This document shows positions 1 through 7,398 of a DNA stretch of 64,000 nucleotides, in pieces. The DNA is from Deltaproteobacteria bacterium (lineage in GTDB: Bacteria; UBA10199; JACPAL01; GCA-016699445). The notes beneath the pieces were generated by a model, which did not search any database, was not told the DNA's origin, and worked only from the letters and a program-made list of their open reading frames with translations. The stretch spans positions 1,116,001 to 1,180,000 of the forward strand of contig CP064976.1 in NCBI GenBank assembly GCA_016699445.1, given 5' to 3'. Both the position numbers and the translations under genes were made by a program. How positions within the stretch are numbered: position 1 is the first letter of the stretch; each line of letters opens with the position of its first letter.

Positions 1-1
1 C

Positions 2-307
2 ACTTCTGAAAATTACCGTTCGGAATTTCAAGCACGATTTGGAGGTCGCGCTCAATACACTTCAGGACTTCTCACATTTCGAGCCGAAGTATTTTATCAT
101 CTCACAGCACGCTTGGACGGTAATGGAGCCGACGATGGAGACAATCTCGTAGGAAGGCTTTCTGTGAATTTTGCGCCCAAAATAGGGCCTGTGAGATTTC
201 CATTCGACTTTCGATTTACAGAAACCATGCGACGACGAGGCTCTGATCATGTTTATATTTTTGATCCTAATTTGGAATTAAGACTGGGCGCTGCCGTTGA
301 ATTCTAA
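2..307 (+). CDS. C-terminal end of an outer-membrane beta-barrel protein (partial)
   Basis: An open frame enters from the left edge and stops at 305-307; the start lies outside the window. The roughly 100 visible residues alternate polar and hydrophobic positions in strand-like stretches (for example LTFRAEVFYHLTARL and ELRLGAAVEF) and the last residue is Phe. A C-terminal aromatic after an amphipathic strand is the usual signal recognised by the BAM machinery in Gram-negative outer-membrane proteins. Family and substrate cannot be judged from this fragment. It is followed by a response regulator gene after 74 bases. Confidence 0.55.
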   Translation, partial: TSENYRSEFQARFGGRAQYTSGLLTFRAEVFYHLTARLDGNGADDGDNLVGRLSVNFAPKIGPVRFPFDFRFTETMRRRGSDHVYIFDPNLELRLGAAVEF

Positions 308-381
308 TTTCACGATAAAATCACCCTTTCTCCATTTGATAGTCACAATTCATCGCTATTCTTTTATAAATGGAGAAACTT

Positions 382-753
382 ATGAAAAATAAAAAAGTTC
401 TGATTATCGATGACGATCCCGACATTATTGAATGGACTTCATATAATCTTGCGAGAAAAGGTTATGAAATCTCATCAGCCTTTTCTGGACCTCAAGCCTT
501 ATGGGAAGTGGTGGATCAAAAGAAACCGGATGTCATTCTCCTCGATATTATGATTCCCTCTCCAAATGGTTATGAGATCTGTGAATTTTTAAAAACATCT
601 GATGAATATAAAAAAATTCCAGTGATTATGATTTCAGCGAAAACGACGGAAGAAGATCGACGTCGTGGGTTTCTATGCGGAGCAGATGCTTATCTGCCAA
701 AACCCTTTTCAATTGAAAAATTAACAAGCTTTGTCGATCAGTTTGCTCATTAA
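382..753 (+). CDS. Single-domain response regulator (CheY-like receiver)
   Basis: A 123-residue protein consisting only of a receiver domain. Visible are the acidic pocket D10-D12, phospho-acceptor D55 in VILLDIMIP, the switch Ser in MISAK and the conserved Lys in LPKPF. There is no output domain, so it should act by protein-protein contact or as a phosphorelay intermediate. I chose ATG 382 over the in-frame ATG at 370 because GGAG at 372-375 sits about six bases before 382 and would lie inside the coding region for 370. No histidine kinase is adjacent. The convergent sixA downstream, a phosphohistidine phosphatase, is suggestive but does not prove a link. Confidence 0.85.
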   Translation: MKNKKVLIIDDDPDIIEWTSYNLARKGYEISSAFSGPQALWEVVDQKKPDVILLDIMIPSPNGYEICEFLKTSDEYKKIPVIMISAKTTEEDRRRGFLCGADAYLPKPFSIEKLTSFVDQFAH

Positions 754-1266
754 TTACTTCCTTTTCCTCCCCAATCGCTGCATCTGACTGGGGGACATGA
801 GCCATTCGAGGGTTCCTAGACCGATATCGACGTTTTCAGAAAATTCCACACAAGCCATACCTGATTTTTTCATTTGGATATGTCCGTATTCACTTCCGAA
901 AACATAGTTTGAAATATGACGTGACAAGGCTGGCTCGTGACCAACAAGCAAAATGGATCGGAGAGGTAGAAGTGTTTTCAAATACTGGTTAAGATCTTCG
1001 GTCTTGGTTTGAGGGGTCAGAGATTTATGCTCTCGAACTCGGTGTGTCAGATTAAAATATTGAGCGACAATTTTACCTGTCTCTTTTGCCCTTAAGTACG
1101 GACTGGTGATAATCACATCCCAATCCGGCTCCAAATGATGCAAACCTTCACAAACTAAATGAAGCTTCTTTTTTCCCATATCGGTCAAAGGGCGAAAACT
1201 ATCATCATCATACCCAGGCGTCCCGCGCTGAACCGCAATCGCATGTCTTAAAAAATAAAGTTTCAT
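754..1266 (-). CDS. sixA: SixA-type phosphohistidine phosphatase
   Basis: A 170-residue histidine phosphatase superfamily protein. The N-terminal RHA motif carries the nucleophilic His8 (LYFLRHAIAV), RAKETG supplies a phosphate-binding Arg, and VGHEPALS supplies the second catalytic His. SixA enzymes remove phosphate from His residues of phosphorelay proteins; other substrates are known for the superfamily. It is the last gene of a four-gene minus-strand operon (Ppx/GppA, two thymidylate-kinase-like proteins, SixA) and its start overlaps the preceding stop by four bases, indicating translational coupling. The Lys/Arg-rich end LGRKRK may bind acidic partners (inference). Confidence 0.85.
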   Translation of the reverse strand: MKLYFLRHAIAVQRGTPGYDDDSFRPLTDMGKKKLHLVCEGLHHLEPDWDVIITSPYLRAKETGKIVAQYFNLTHRVREHKSLTPQTKTEDLNQYLKTLLPLRSILLVGHEPALSRHISNYVFGSEYGHIQMKKSGMACVEFSENVDIGLGTLEWLMSPSQMQRLGRKRK

Positions 1267-1994
1267 AATGAAGGAGGCGTCTCTATTTTAGGCTTTTTTG
1301 CAACTTCTTTGACCAGATGAGGCTCAATCTTGCTTCTTAATTGTTGCTGAATCTCATCCACCGAAACACGCGCGTCAATTTTTTCAAAATGATACTCTTC
1401 CGACATGGCATCAAATTCACGAATCATGCGGCCCTGATATTTTCGGAAATTATCATAGAGATCTTCACCCAAATGCAAATCACCACCCGACTCCCAATAA
1501 TCCATCCCGCCTGATTCAATCACACGCGGAATCAACGTATCAATATCCACACTCAAATAACACACCAGATCCGGCACTATCGCAAAACCAAAAGCATCCA
1601 CGATCCACTTGCGATCTCCCTCCCGCATCCAATCTCGCGCAAAAGCCGTGTAGATATAACGATCCGCGAGTACAATAAAACCCGCTTCCAGTGCAGGCAT
1701 AATCTGATTTTCCAAACGATCGGCAAAATCAGTGGCATACAAAAGACTAAATGTCAGACGATCCACCGTGTTTCCCATCTTAGCTGATTGAATCGCACGT
1801 GACATCAGATTCGACCGAGTCCAACCTGTCTCCAAGACTGCATGACCTTTAAGCTCAATCCAATCTTTCAAAAGCTCAATCTGCGTTGTACGCCCCACGC
1901 CGTCTGTCCCTTCAATGGCAATCAACTTTCCCTTAAGACGATTAAGAGGTCGGTACGGCAGTCCCTCGCCGAAGTACTTTTTGTCTGCGGACAT
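1263..1994 (-). CDS. Thymidylate-kinase-like P-loop protein with Lys-to-Arg Walker A
   Basis: A 243-residue thymidylate kinase family protein, paralogous to the gene just upstream (shared LADRYxYTAFARD segment, similar length and layout). Its P-loop reads EGTDGVGRTT: the universally conserved Lys before Thr/Ser is Arg, encoded by CGT. The DRY motif that binds dTMP in true Tmk is kept. Loss of the P-loop Lys usually abolishes or strongly lowers phosphotransfer, so this copy could be a regulatory or structural partner of its intact neighbour (inference). The GTG-free ATG start at 1994 has a strong GGAGG four bases upstream and lies 53 bases inside the preceding gene. Confidence 0.75.
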   Translation of the reverse strand: MSADKKYFGEGLPYRPLNRLKGKLIAIEGTDGVGRTTQIELLKDWIELKGHAVLETGWTRSNLMSRAIQSAKMGNTVDRLTFSLLYATDFADRLENQIMPALEAGFIVLADRYIYTAFARDWMREGDRKWIVDAFGFAIVPDLVCYLSVDIDTLIPRVIESGGMDYWESGGDLHLGEDLYDNFRKYQGRMIREFDAMSEEYHFEKIDARVSVDEIQQQLRSKIEPHLVKEVAKKPKIETPPSL

Positions 1995-2676
1995 ACGTCC
2001 TCCTTTTTACACTATAACCTTCCAAAGCTTTTTCGATAATCCCACGAACAATCTCTTGTTGTTCGTCGATTTCCAATGTGGCATCAACCACACTCAATCC
2101 ATACTCTTTGACCAACCCATCATACTCCTTCAAAATTTTTCCCTGAAATAATCGAAAGCTCTCCACAATATTAGTCGACAACTTAATATCCATTCCTGCT
2201 TCATAATATTTGATCTTGGAGCGCGCTCTCAAAATACGATCGATCGCTGTATCCAAAGGAACACGAAAATAAAATCCCACATCCGGACGCACAGCAAAAT
2301 TATAAAGTTTCCTTACCCACTGAGGGTGCACTCCACGCACCACATCACGCGCAAATGCTGTGTAGACATAACGATCGGCCAAAACGACCATGCCCGCCTT
2401 TAAAGGTGGCACAATATAATTATAAAGACGGCTGGAAAGATCGGATGCATGCAAAAGACTAAACGTCGTCGGCGTCAGAATCTTTTTCTTTTTACCTTCT
2501 TTGGTGGTTTCTTTGACCAGATCCGATGAATTCCATTCCGTAAAAAAAACACTCATTCCTTTGGATTCCAGCCATTTTTTCAAAAGCTGAACTTGAGTAC
2601 TTTTCCCAGATCCATCGATGCCTTCCACGATGAATAATTTTCCAGGATATTTATGAGGCTCTAAAAAGTGATGCAT
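1942..2676 (-). CDS. Thymidylate-kinase-like protein with intact P-loop
   Basis: A 244-residue P-loop kinase of the thymidylate kinase family. Walker A is canonical (VEGIDGSGKST, near residue 20), and ADRYVYTAFARD carries the DR motif. It has a basic tail (KRRTYVRRQKVLRR) absent from bacterial housekeeping Tmk, which is about 210 residues long. It lies one base after the Ppx/GppA stop and overlaps the second paralogue. Because PPK2 polyphosphate kinases share this fold, the phosphate-metabolism neighbourhood makes a role other than dTMP phosphorylation possible. Sequence alone favours the Tmk family over PPK2. Confidence 0.75.
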   Translation of the reverse strand: MHHFLEPHKYPGKLFIVEGIDGSGKSTQVQLLKKWLESKGMSVFFTEWNSSDLVKETTKEGKKKKILTPTTFSLLHASDLSSRLYNYIVPPLKAGMVVLADRYVYTAFARDVVRGVHPQWVRKLYNFAVRPDVGFYFRVPLDTAIDRILRARSKIKYYEAGMDIKLSTNIVESFRLFQGKILKEYDGLVKEYGLSVVDATLEIDEQQEIVRGIIEKALEGYSVKRRTYVRRQKVLRRGTAVPTS

Positions 2677-2677
2677 A

Positions 2678-4021
2678 CTATTTCCTCTTTTTTTGTCGTT
2701 TCAATAAGATGACAACTTCTTGGCCAAAAACTTCTTCTAATGAATCTTTTTCTTTTTGAGCCGTCCAAATTTCCAACTCAGGATCTCCCTGAGCTTTGAC
2801 GTCAATCATGATTTTATGAACGATTTTATTTCCGAGCTTACTTTTTTGAACCGAGACATTCACACCTTTAATGACTGAAAACCGTGTACGGTCGAGGGCA
2901 TCGGCCAATCGTAGAATTGCCGAGCAAACACGCACAAGCTGCTGATCCGACTTTGAGAGCTTTATCCAATTTTCATGACTTTTCTTAGGCCGAGACTTTG
3001 TTTGATAACGAACAATATTGGCAATCAATTCAATTTCTTTTTCCTCAAAACCATTCATGTCCGAATTTTTGACAATGTAATAGGCGTGTCGGTAATGTTT
3101 TTTATAATTAATATGAGTGCCAATATCATGAAGAAGAGACGAAAATTCCAACAAGTCTCTTTCGCGGCCAGTGAGCTTATGGAGAAATTTTGTTTGATCA
3201 AAAAGTGAAAGAGCCAATCCCGTCACATGCTGCATATGCTTTTCTTGTAATCCACATTTGCGAGCTAGCTGAAGAACACTACGCCTGCGAATATCCGGTA
3301 CCAAACTTTCCATTTCGATTTTGGATTTGTTCCGATCTAAGTAATCATAAATCACACCCTCACGAATCGCTTCATCACAGAGGAGCACGTCTTGAATCCC
3401 AATTTTTTTCAAAAGACTGACGAAGACACAGCTTCCAGGAATGATTAAATCCACACGCTGATCATCCAGGCCTCGAATTTTCTCACGATCTTTACGATCG
3501 GTGTGAATGAGATGTTCATGCTGATGTTTAATTTGTTCGGCTTCAATGCGGTAATGATTTCTCATCTCTATTGGCGTGTTGTACTGAGCCCAATGAGCCA
3601 TTGCGACGAGATTGAGAATTGTCCCTGAAGTCCCAATCGCTGTTTTAATTTTCAGATTTTTGATTTCGGAAAGAACAGGTCGCAGCGTCTTGCTAATATG
3701 ATTTTCTAATTTTTTTAACTCTTTTTCTGAAGGAGGATCTTTTGTTACAACATCTCCACCAAGACGGAGTGTTCCTAATTTCAAACTCCAACACTGCATC
3801 ACGCCCTTGTCATTGGCGACTATCACTTCAACACTTCCCCCACCTATATCCACAATCACATAGGGCTCTCGTGTAAAAGGGATGGAATGTTTTACAGCCA
3901 AATAGATCAGGCGCGCTTCTTCATCTCCGGTGATGACATTTACTTTGATACCAGTTTCTCGTCGGATAATTTCCAAAAAATCACCGCCATTTTCAGCTTC
4001 CCTCACAGCACTGGTCGCCAC
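2678..4021 (-). CDS. Ppx/GppA exopolyphosphatase family protein, main part (frameshifted)
   Basis: The main 447-residue part of an exopolyphosphatase / pppGpp phosphohydrolase of the ASKHA fold. It begins at ATSAVREAENG, which in intact relatives is about residue 85. It carries the second phosphate-binding loop VDIGGGSVEVI, the GTSGT segment, and a C-terminal HD-type domain with LLHDIGTH. The missing N-terminus is encoded in another frame at 4003-4251. Adding one A to the A5 run (T5 on the plus strand, 4058-4062) gives FKKLATIHGV and joins the two into one 524-residue protein, a normal length. First gene of the operon with the Tmk-like pair and SixA; expected to act on polyphosphate or (p)ppGpp. 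Confidence 0.8.
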   Translation of the reverse strand: MATSAVREAENGGDFLEIIRRETGIKVNVITGDEEARLIYLAVKHSIPFTREPYVIVDIGGGSVEVIVANDKGVMQCWSLKLGTLRLGGDVVTKDPPSEKELKKLENHISKTLRPVLSEIKNLKIKTAIGTSGTILNLVAMAHWAQYNTPIEMRNHYRIEAEQIKHQHEHLIHTDRKDREKIRGLDDQRVDLIIPGSCVFVSLLKKIGIQDVLLCDEAIREGVIYDYLDRNKSKIEMESLVPDIRRRSVLQLARKCGLQEKHMQHVTGLALSLFDQTKFLHKLTGRERDLLEFSSLLHDIGTHINYKKHYRHAYYIVKNSDMNGFEEKEIELIANIVRYQTKSRPKKSHENWIKLSKSDQQLVRVCSAILRLADALDRTRFSVIKGVNVSVQKSKLGNKIVHKIMIDVKAQGDPELEIWTAQKEKDSLEEVFGQEVVILLKRQKKRK

Positions 4022-4251
4022 CGCTTTAATTTTTTGGACTCCATGAATGGTGGCCAGTTTTTGAATTTGCGGACGGCAGAGAGTCCACGCTCAATGGCTT
4101 GATCAGACAAGATTCCTTTTTGAAAACTCGTATCACCCAGTTGGGTAAACTCTTTAGCCCGATCGATCACCTCAATGCGAAAATCTTTGGAGATTTCCAC
4201 TAAGATCATGTGTACCGAATTGGTTCCGATGTCGATAATTCCCAATTTCAT
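4003..4251 (-). CDS. Ppx/GppA N-terminal fragment (same gene as 2678-4021)
   Basis: Encodes the first about 66 residues of the Ppx/GppA protein, including the N-terminal phosphate loop IDIGTNSVHMILVEI. After KFKNWPPF the frame runs into unrelated sequence and stops. The correct continuation lies one frame over, so this is one gene broken by a single missing base in the T5 run at 4058-4062. The 82-residue open frame is not an independent protein. The start ATG at 4251 faces a divergent lipoprotein gene across 159 bases, where promoters for both should lie. Confidence 0.75.
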   Translation of the reverse strand: MKLGIIDIGTNSVHMILVEISKDFRIEVIDRAKEFTQLGDTSFQKGILSDQAIERGLSAVRKFKNWPPFMESKKLKRWRPVL

Positions 4252-4410
4252 GAAGTGGCCCTCGTAGCCTTATCAAAACAGGCCAGCAAGGAGTTTAAGG
4301 TTTATTTGGTGTGACATCAATGTGTCATTTTACGCGTTTTTTGACGCAAAAATGTCACAAAAACGTCCCGAAACTCTAACGCACATCTGACGATAAGCCT
4401 TTCATAAATT

Positions 4411-4833
4411 ATGAGACTCGATCTTTCGACAATTGGTTTTTCAGTTTTAGCATCAGGAATTTTCGGATGCCAAAACTCTTCGGAAACAACTGTAGCAACT
4501 CCTCAGTGGATACAAGCGAATGCTTGCAATATGGACACTATCCGTCGTGAACATCCTCCTTATCGTGTGGTTGTAGAAGGAGACGACGTCAGAACCACTC
4601 CTTACACAGAAACGATTTCTACAGATCGAGATCCTTCTGTAGCTGGGATTCAATCGCTCCAAGAAGCTAATAAAAATTTGCCGTTTCTTTTTTGTGTGGA
4701 TGCCAACAGCCAACAAGGAAACCACTTTGCGACTTATGGATTTTCTAGTGCACGTAGGAATTTTTATTTGGGAAATCTCCCTCACCACCCTCCACTTGCC
4801 CTACCACAACTTACACACCTCCTGATGGTATGA
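4411..4833 (+). CDS. Predicted lipoprotein, N-terminal part
   Basis: Unknown function. The N-terminus MRLDLSTIGFSVLASGIFGC resembles a lipoprotein signal with Cys20 in an imperfect lipobox (IFGC), so the mature protein should be lipid-anchored in the envelope. No known domain is visible. The last about 20 residues probably come from the wrong frame: one extra base near the GGGAAA run at 4770-4775 would join it to the next open frame through a Pro/Thr-rich linker (SPSPPSTCPTTTYTPPDG), giving one 242-residue protein. The next gene is another secreted protein, so this may be a small envelope cluster. Confidence 0.55.
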   Translation: MRLDLSTIGFSVLASGIFGCQNSSETTVATPQWIQANACNMDTIRREHPPYRVVVEGDDVRTTPYTETISTDRDPSVAGIQSLQEANKNLPFLFCVDANSQQGNHFATYGFSSARRNFYLGNLPHHPPLALPQLTHLLMV

Positions 4834-5138
4834 TTGCTGTCAGACAAGATGAATATGATGAGTTACGACGAGCACAAAATGAAAGAAGCAACCATAGTTT
4901 ATGGCTAGGAGGTCTTGGTGCCATTATCGCTTTGGGTGTTGGGATAGGTCGTGTCGTCGAAGCTCGCAGACGCAATATGATTGAAATGGCTAAAGCTGGA
5001 TCTTTTCATGAAGCCGATTGGGAAGGTTGGTTGCGATGGATTTTGCCTGATCGTTTTTACACTAGTCTGAATTTGATGAATGCAAAAGCCAACCCGACTT
5101 CAGTGGAACCTCTCACTTTAGAGGACGATCATCACTAA
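4830..5138 (+). CDS. Membrane-spanning C-terminal part of the preceding gene, or a small coupled gene
   Basis: A 102-residue frame overlapping the previous stop by four bases (ATGA). One hydrophobic helix (LWLGGLGAIIALGVGIG, about residues 24-40) is followed by a basic patch RVVEARRR, so the C-terminal part should be cytoplasmic by the positive-inside rule. In-frame sequence upstream of the ATG is Pro/Thr-rich and protein-like, which favours a frameshifted continuation of 4411-4833 over a separate gene. If fused, a lipid anchor at the N-terminus and a transmembrane helix later would be an unusual topology. No function recognised. Confidence 0.5.
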   Translation: MIAVRQDEYDELRRAQNERSNHSLWLGGLGAIIALGVGIGRVVEARRRNMIEMAKAGSFHEADWEGWLRWILPDRFYTSLNLMNAKANPTSVEPLTLEDDHH

Positions 5139-5147
5139 TATAAATAT

Positions 5148-6295
5148 TTGGAAAAAAAAATAATTCCTATTTTAGTAAGTTTTTTATCAGCAATTTATTA
5201 CATGCCGCTTCCAATCCACCCATCACCAGCTACGAACATTGTAGCGTCTCTTCTACAGAAGATGCTGTTACCATGAGTGGGACCTCGAGCAGCAACGGAA
5301 GCCTTCGTCAAAAAATCGATCTCTACAATCTCAACCGTACTGCCGCTCAAGGGGGGCGCTGCACTTTCAATATTTTTTTCGAATTTCATAATCGTACCAT
5401 CACTCTGTCTCGACCACTTGTTCTCCGCAAAAATCTTCATGATGATATTCCCGATGCTTCACGTGAACATTTACGCGGTGTCTATATCGATGGGTATGGC
5501 ACGGGTGGACTCTCCGATAACTTAAAGATTACTATTGATGCTCAACACATCACCGAAACTCCAGGCCAATGCGCCTTTATGATTCAAGATGGTTTTGAAG
5601 CAAAACAAAGAATCAAAGGTCTCACGATTTTAGTCCAAAACGAAGACCAGGCTATTTGCGATAATGAAGGTGTTGATCTCTATCATGCAATATCACCCAA
5701 CTGCGATCCTGGCACACAGGCTTTTGAAGATGATTGTGATTTTTCGGATATCACCATCCTCACCCCGCCACCATCCGCACCAACACCTCCACCGCCTCCT
5801 CCAGATGCCGATAGAGATGGTGTCGTTGATTCTCAAGATCACTGCCCAGGAACATCACGAAAATCTCACGTCGACGCACAAGGATGTCCAGATGATCAGG
5901 ATAATGACGGTATTAACGACGCTCATGATCAATGCCCTCAGGAAAGAGGAATCGCCAAATATCATGGATGCCCTATTCCCTCTGCCAGTATGAGTGCGGG
6001 ACAATCAGGTAGTGGAGGAGTCAGTGGCATGCCAGCGTCTGGCGGAAATACAGGCTCTGGAGGAATTTATGCTTCAGGGGGGCAATCAGGAAGTATTGAC
6101 TCTGGCGGCACTTCAGGATCTGGTGGTAACAACTTAGGTTCAGGTGGCATCAGCGGATCCGGAGGAACTTCTGGAACCAGCGGCAGCAGCGGCTCTGGAG
6201 GCAGTAGTGGCAGCGCTGGCTCTGCAGGTATTACTCCCAGCCGTAATGATCGCCCTCCCGACCCATTTGGGTGTCAGTTGATTCAAGAGAAATAA
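5148..6295 (+). CDS. Secreted protein with thrombospondin type 3 repeats and Gly/Ser-rich tail
   Basis: The long open frame is clear from 5273 and protein-like upstream to about 5165. Adding one T to the T6 run at 5170-5175 connects it to a TTG start at 5148 and produces a good signal peptide (MEKKIIPILVSFFISNLLHAA), so I place the start there. After a beta-rich region of about 170 residues and a Pro-rich hinge come two calcium-binding type 3 repeats (DADRDGVVDSQDHCPGT and DDQDNDGINDAHDQCP) of the kind seen in OmpA-like proteins. The tail is about 100 residues of Gly/Ser-rich repeats. There is no OmpA domain, so peptidoglycan attachment is not implied. Probably exported and surface-associated; the start is uncertain. 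Confidence 0.65.
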
Positions 6296-6297
6296 AA

Positions 6298-6663
6298 TTA
6301 AGAAGCTAATCCCTTAATTAAAATCTCCGCCGAAGCAAGATTGGTGGCCAGTGGAATATTGTGAACATCGGCCAAACGGAGAAGCATGAAGATATCAGGC
6401 TCATGAGGATGAAGACCCAAAGGGTCTCGCAAGAAAACAACTCCGGCAATTTTATCTTCGACAATCATCGCAGCAATCTGCGCATCACCACCTTGAGGAC
6501 CACTTTTCATTTTCGTCACTTTGAGTCCGGCTTGCTCAATATAATGACCCGTCGTGCCCGTTGCGATGAGATTAAAATTTTTAATGAGCTCAATATTATC
6601 TTTCACAAACCCAACCATCTCGGCTTTTTTCCCATCATGGGCAATCAATGCGATTGTTTTCAT
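6298..6663 (-). CDS. mgsA: Methylglyoxal synthase
   Basis: A 121-residue MGS-like domain protein that converts dihydroxyacetone phosphate to methylglyoxal and phosphate, a bypass that frees phosphate when glycolytic intermediates accumulate. Family signatures are IALIAHDGKK at the N-terminus, the phosphate-binding ATGTTG loop, SGPQGGDAQI with the catalytic Asp, RDPLGLHPHEPDI and ATNLASAEIL. It lacks the C-terminal extension of the E. coli enzyme. It is convergent with the preceding gene (two bases apart) and followed by a toxin-antitoxin pair, with no obvious functional partner. Confidence 0.93.
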   Translation of the reverse strand: MKTIALIAHDGKKAEMVGFVKDNIELIKNFNLIATGTTGHYIEQAGLKVTKMKSGPQGGDAQIAAMIVEDKIAGVVFLRDPLGLHPHEPDIFMLLRLADVHNIPLATNLASAEILIKGLAS

Positions 6664-6667
6664 AAAT

Positions 6668-7081
6668 TTATTTTTCCAAAGTAATCAGTTTAAAATCTTT
6701 GATTTTTAATATCTCTTCGAAGTCTTGTTTATTGTACGTCATCACCGTACCCCCAATAGATCGAGCCGTTAAAGCGATCAATACATCAAAATGCAAATTT
6801 TTGACATAATCTGCAGACAACTTTTTCTTCTGAAGCATATGGGAAAGCAGTTGTCCCGATTCCATCCATATCTTCTCAGTTGGAGTCACAATGGGAAACC
6901 CAGCAGACAATTCATCTATCTCATTTTTTTCTTTCTGATTCCTACAACCGCGATAAAGTTCCGCCAACACGATCGCTGAGTTACGAATTAAGAATTGATG
7001 ATTATAAAGAGTGATGGGAGTTTTCCCAAATCTGAAATGCTGGATATAAACAGAAGTATCGAGAATAAGATAAGGTATCAT
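6668..7081 (-). CDS. PIN-domain toxin (VapC-like)
   Basis: A 137-residue PIN ribonuclease. The acidic metal-binding residues are visible in LDTSVYIQ (Asp8), VLAELYRG (Glu) and LHFDVLIALTAR (Asp), and the closing TYNKQDFEE is typical of VapC proteins. VapC toxins cleave tRNA or rRNA and are held inactive by the cognate antitoxin. Its ATG overlaps the antitoxin stop by four bases, the normal VapBC layout with antitoxin first. Confidence 0.85.
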   Translation of the reverse strand: MIPYLILDTSVYIQHFRFGKTPITLYNHQFLIRNSAIVLAELYRGCRNQKEKNEIDELSAGFPIVTPTEKIWMESGQLLSHMLQKKKLSADYVKNLHFDVLIALTARSIGGTVMTYNKQDFEEILKIKDFKLITLEK

Positions 7082-7296
7082 CGTCCAGAATCATCCAAGC
7101 CAGCCAGAGTAAGCTTCCCCGCTGTCTTTTTGAGGAATTGATGAAATTTTTCCTGTTCAGAAATTTTCTCTAAAGCCACTTCGATAGTCTCCGTCCTATC
7201 TTTTGTTCCCAACATCTTTTTAACCTTGTCTACCAATTTGAGATTCAATCTCATAGAAACAAGTGTTTTAGGCTTTTCTAAAGCAATACTCGACAT
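7078..7296 (-). CDS. Antitoxin of a VapBC-like pair
   Basis: A 72-residue protein upstream of and coupled to the PIN toxin. Residues about 12-45 (VSMRLNLKLVDKVKKMLG and TETIEVALEKI) resemble the short strand plus two helices of VapB/ribbon-helix-helix-like antitoxins, followed by a toxin-binding tail. It likely binds the toxin and represses its own promoter. A start ATG at 7296 is preceded by AAGGAG. A plausible promoter lies at 7321-7349. Confidence 0.75.
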   Translation of the reverse strand: MSSIALEKPKTLVSMRLNLKLVDKVKKMLGTKDRTETIEVALEKISEQEKFHQFLKKTAGKLTLAGLDDSGR

Positions 7297-7320
7297 AAGA
7301 GACTCCTTAATTTGTATTAC

Positions 7321-7349
7321 AGAATAATAAAATTATATATACGACTCAA
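7321..7349 (-). promoter_or_regulatory. Putative sigma70-type promoter of the VapBC-like operon
   Basis: On the minus strand TTGAGT (7344-7349) and TATTCT (7321-7326) are separated by 17 bases, 25 bases before the antitoxin start. The surrounding DNA is very AT-rich (TATATATAATTTTATTATT). Motif match only. Confidence 0.4.
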
Positions 7350-7398
7350 GTGTTTTTTAGCTAGGAAGAGAGTGATCGTTTTTTTTGAATGAGTTTTT

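Noticed and set aside
754..2676. Calling the two kinase-like genes PPK2 polyphosphate kinases
   Set aside because: The DRYxYTAFARD and P-loop contexts match the thymidylate kinase family better than PPK2, so only the possibility of a phosphate-related role is kept.
4252..4410. Imperfect palindrome TGACATCAATGTGTCA in the divergent spacer as an operator
   Set aside because: One mismatch, no regulator nearby and no second copy; too weak to list.
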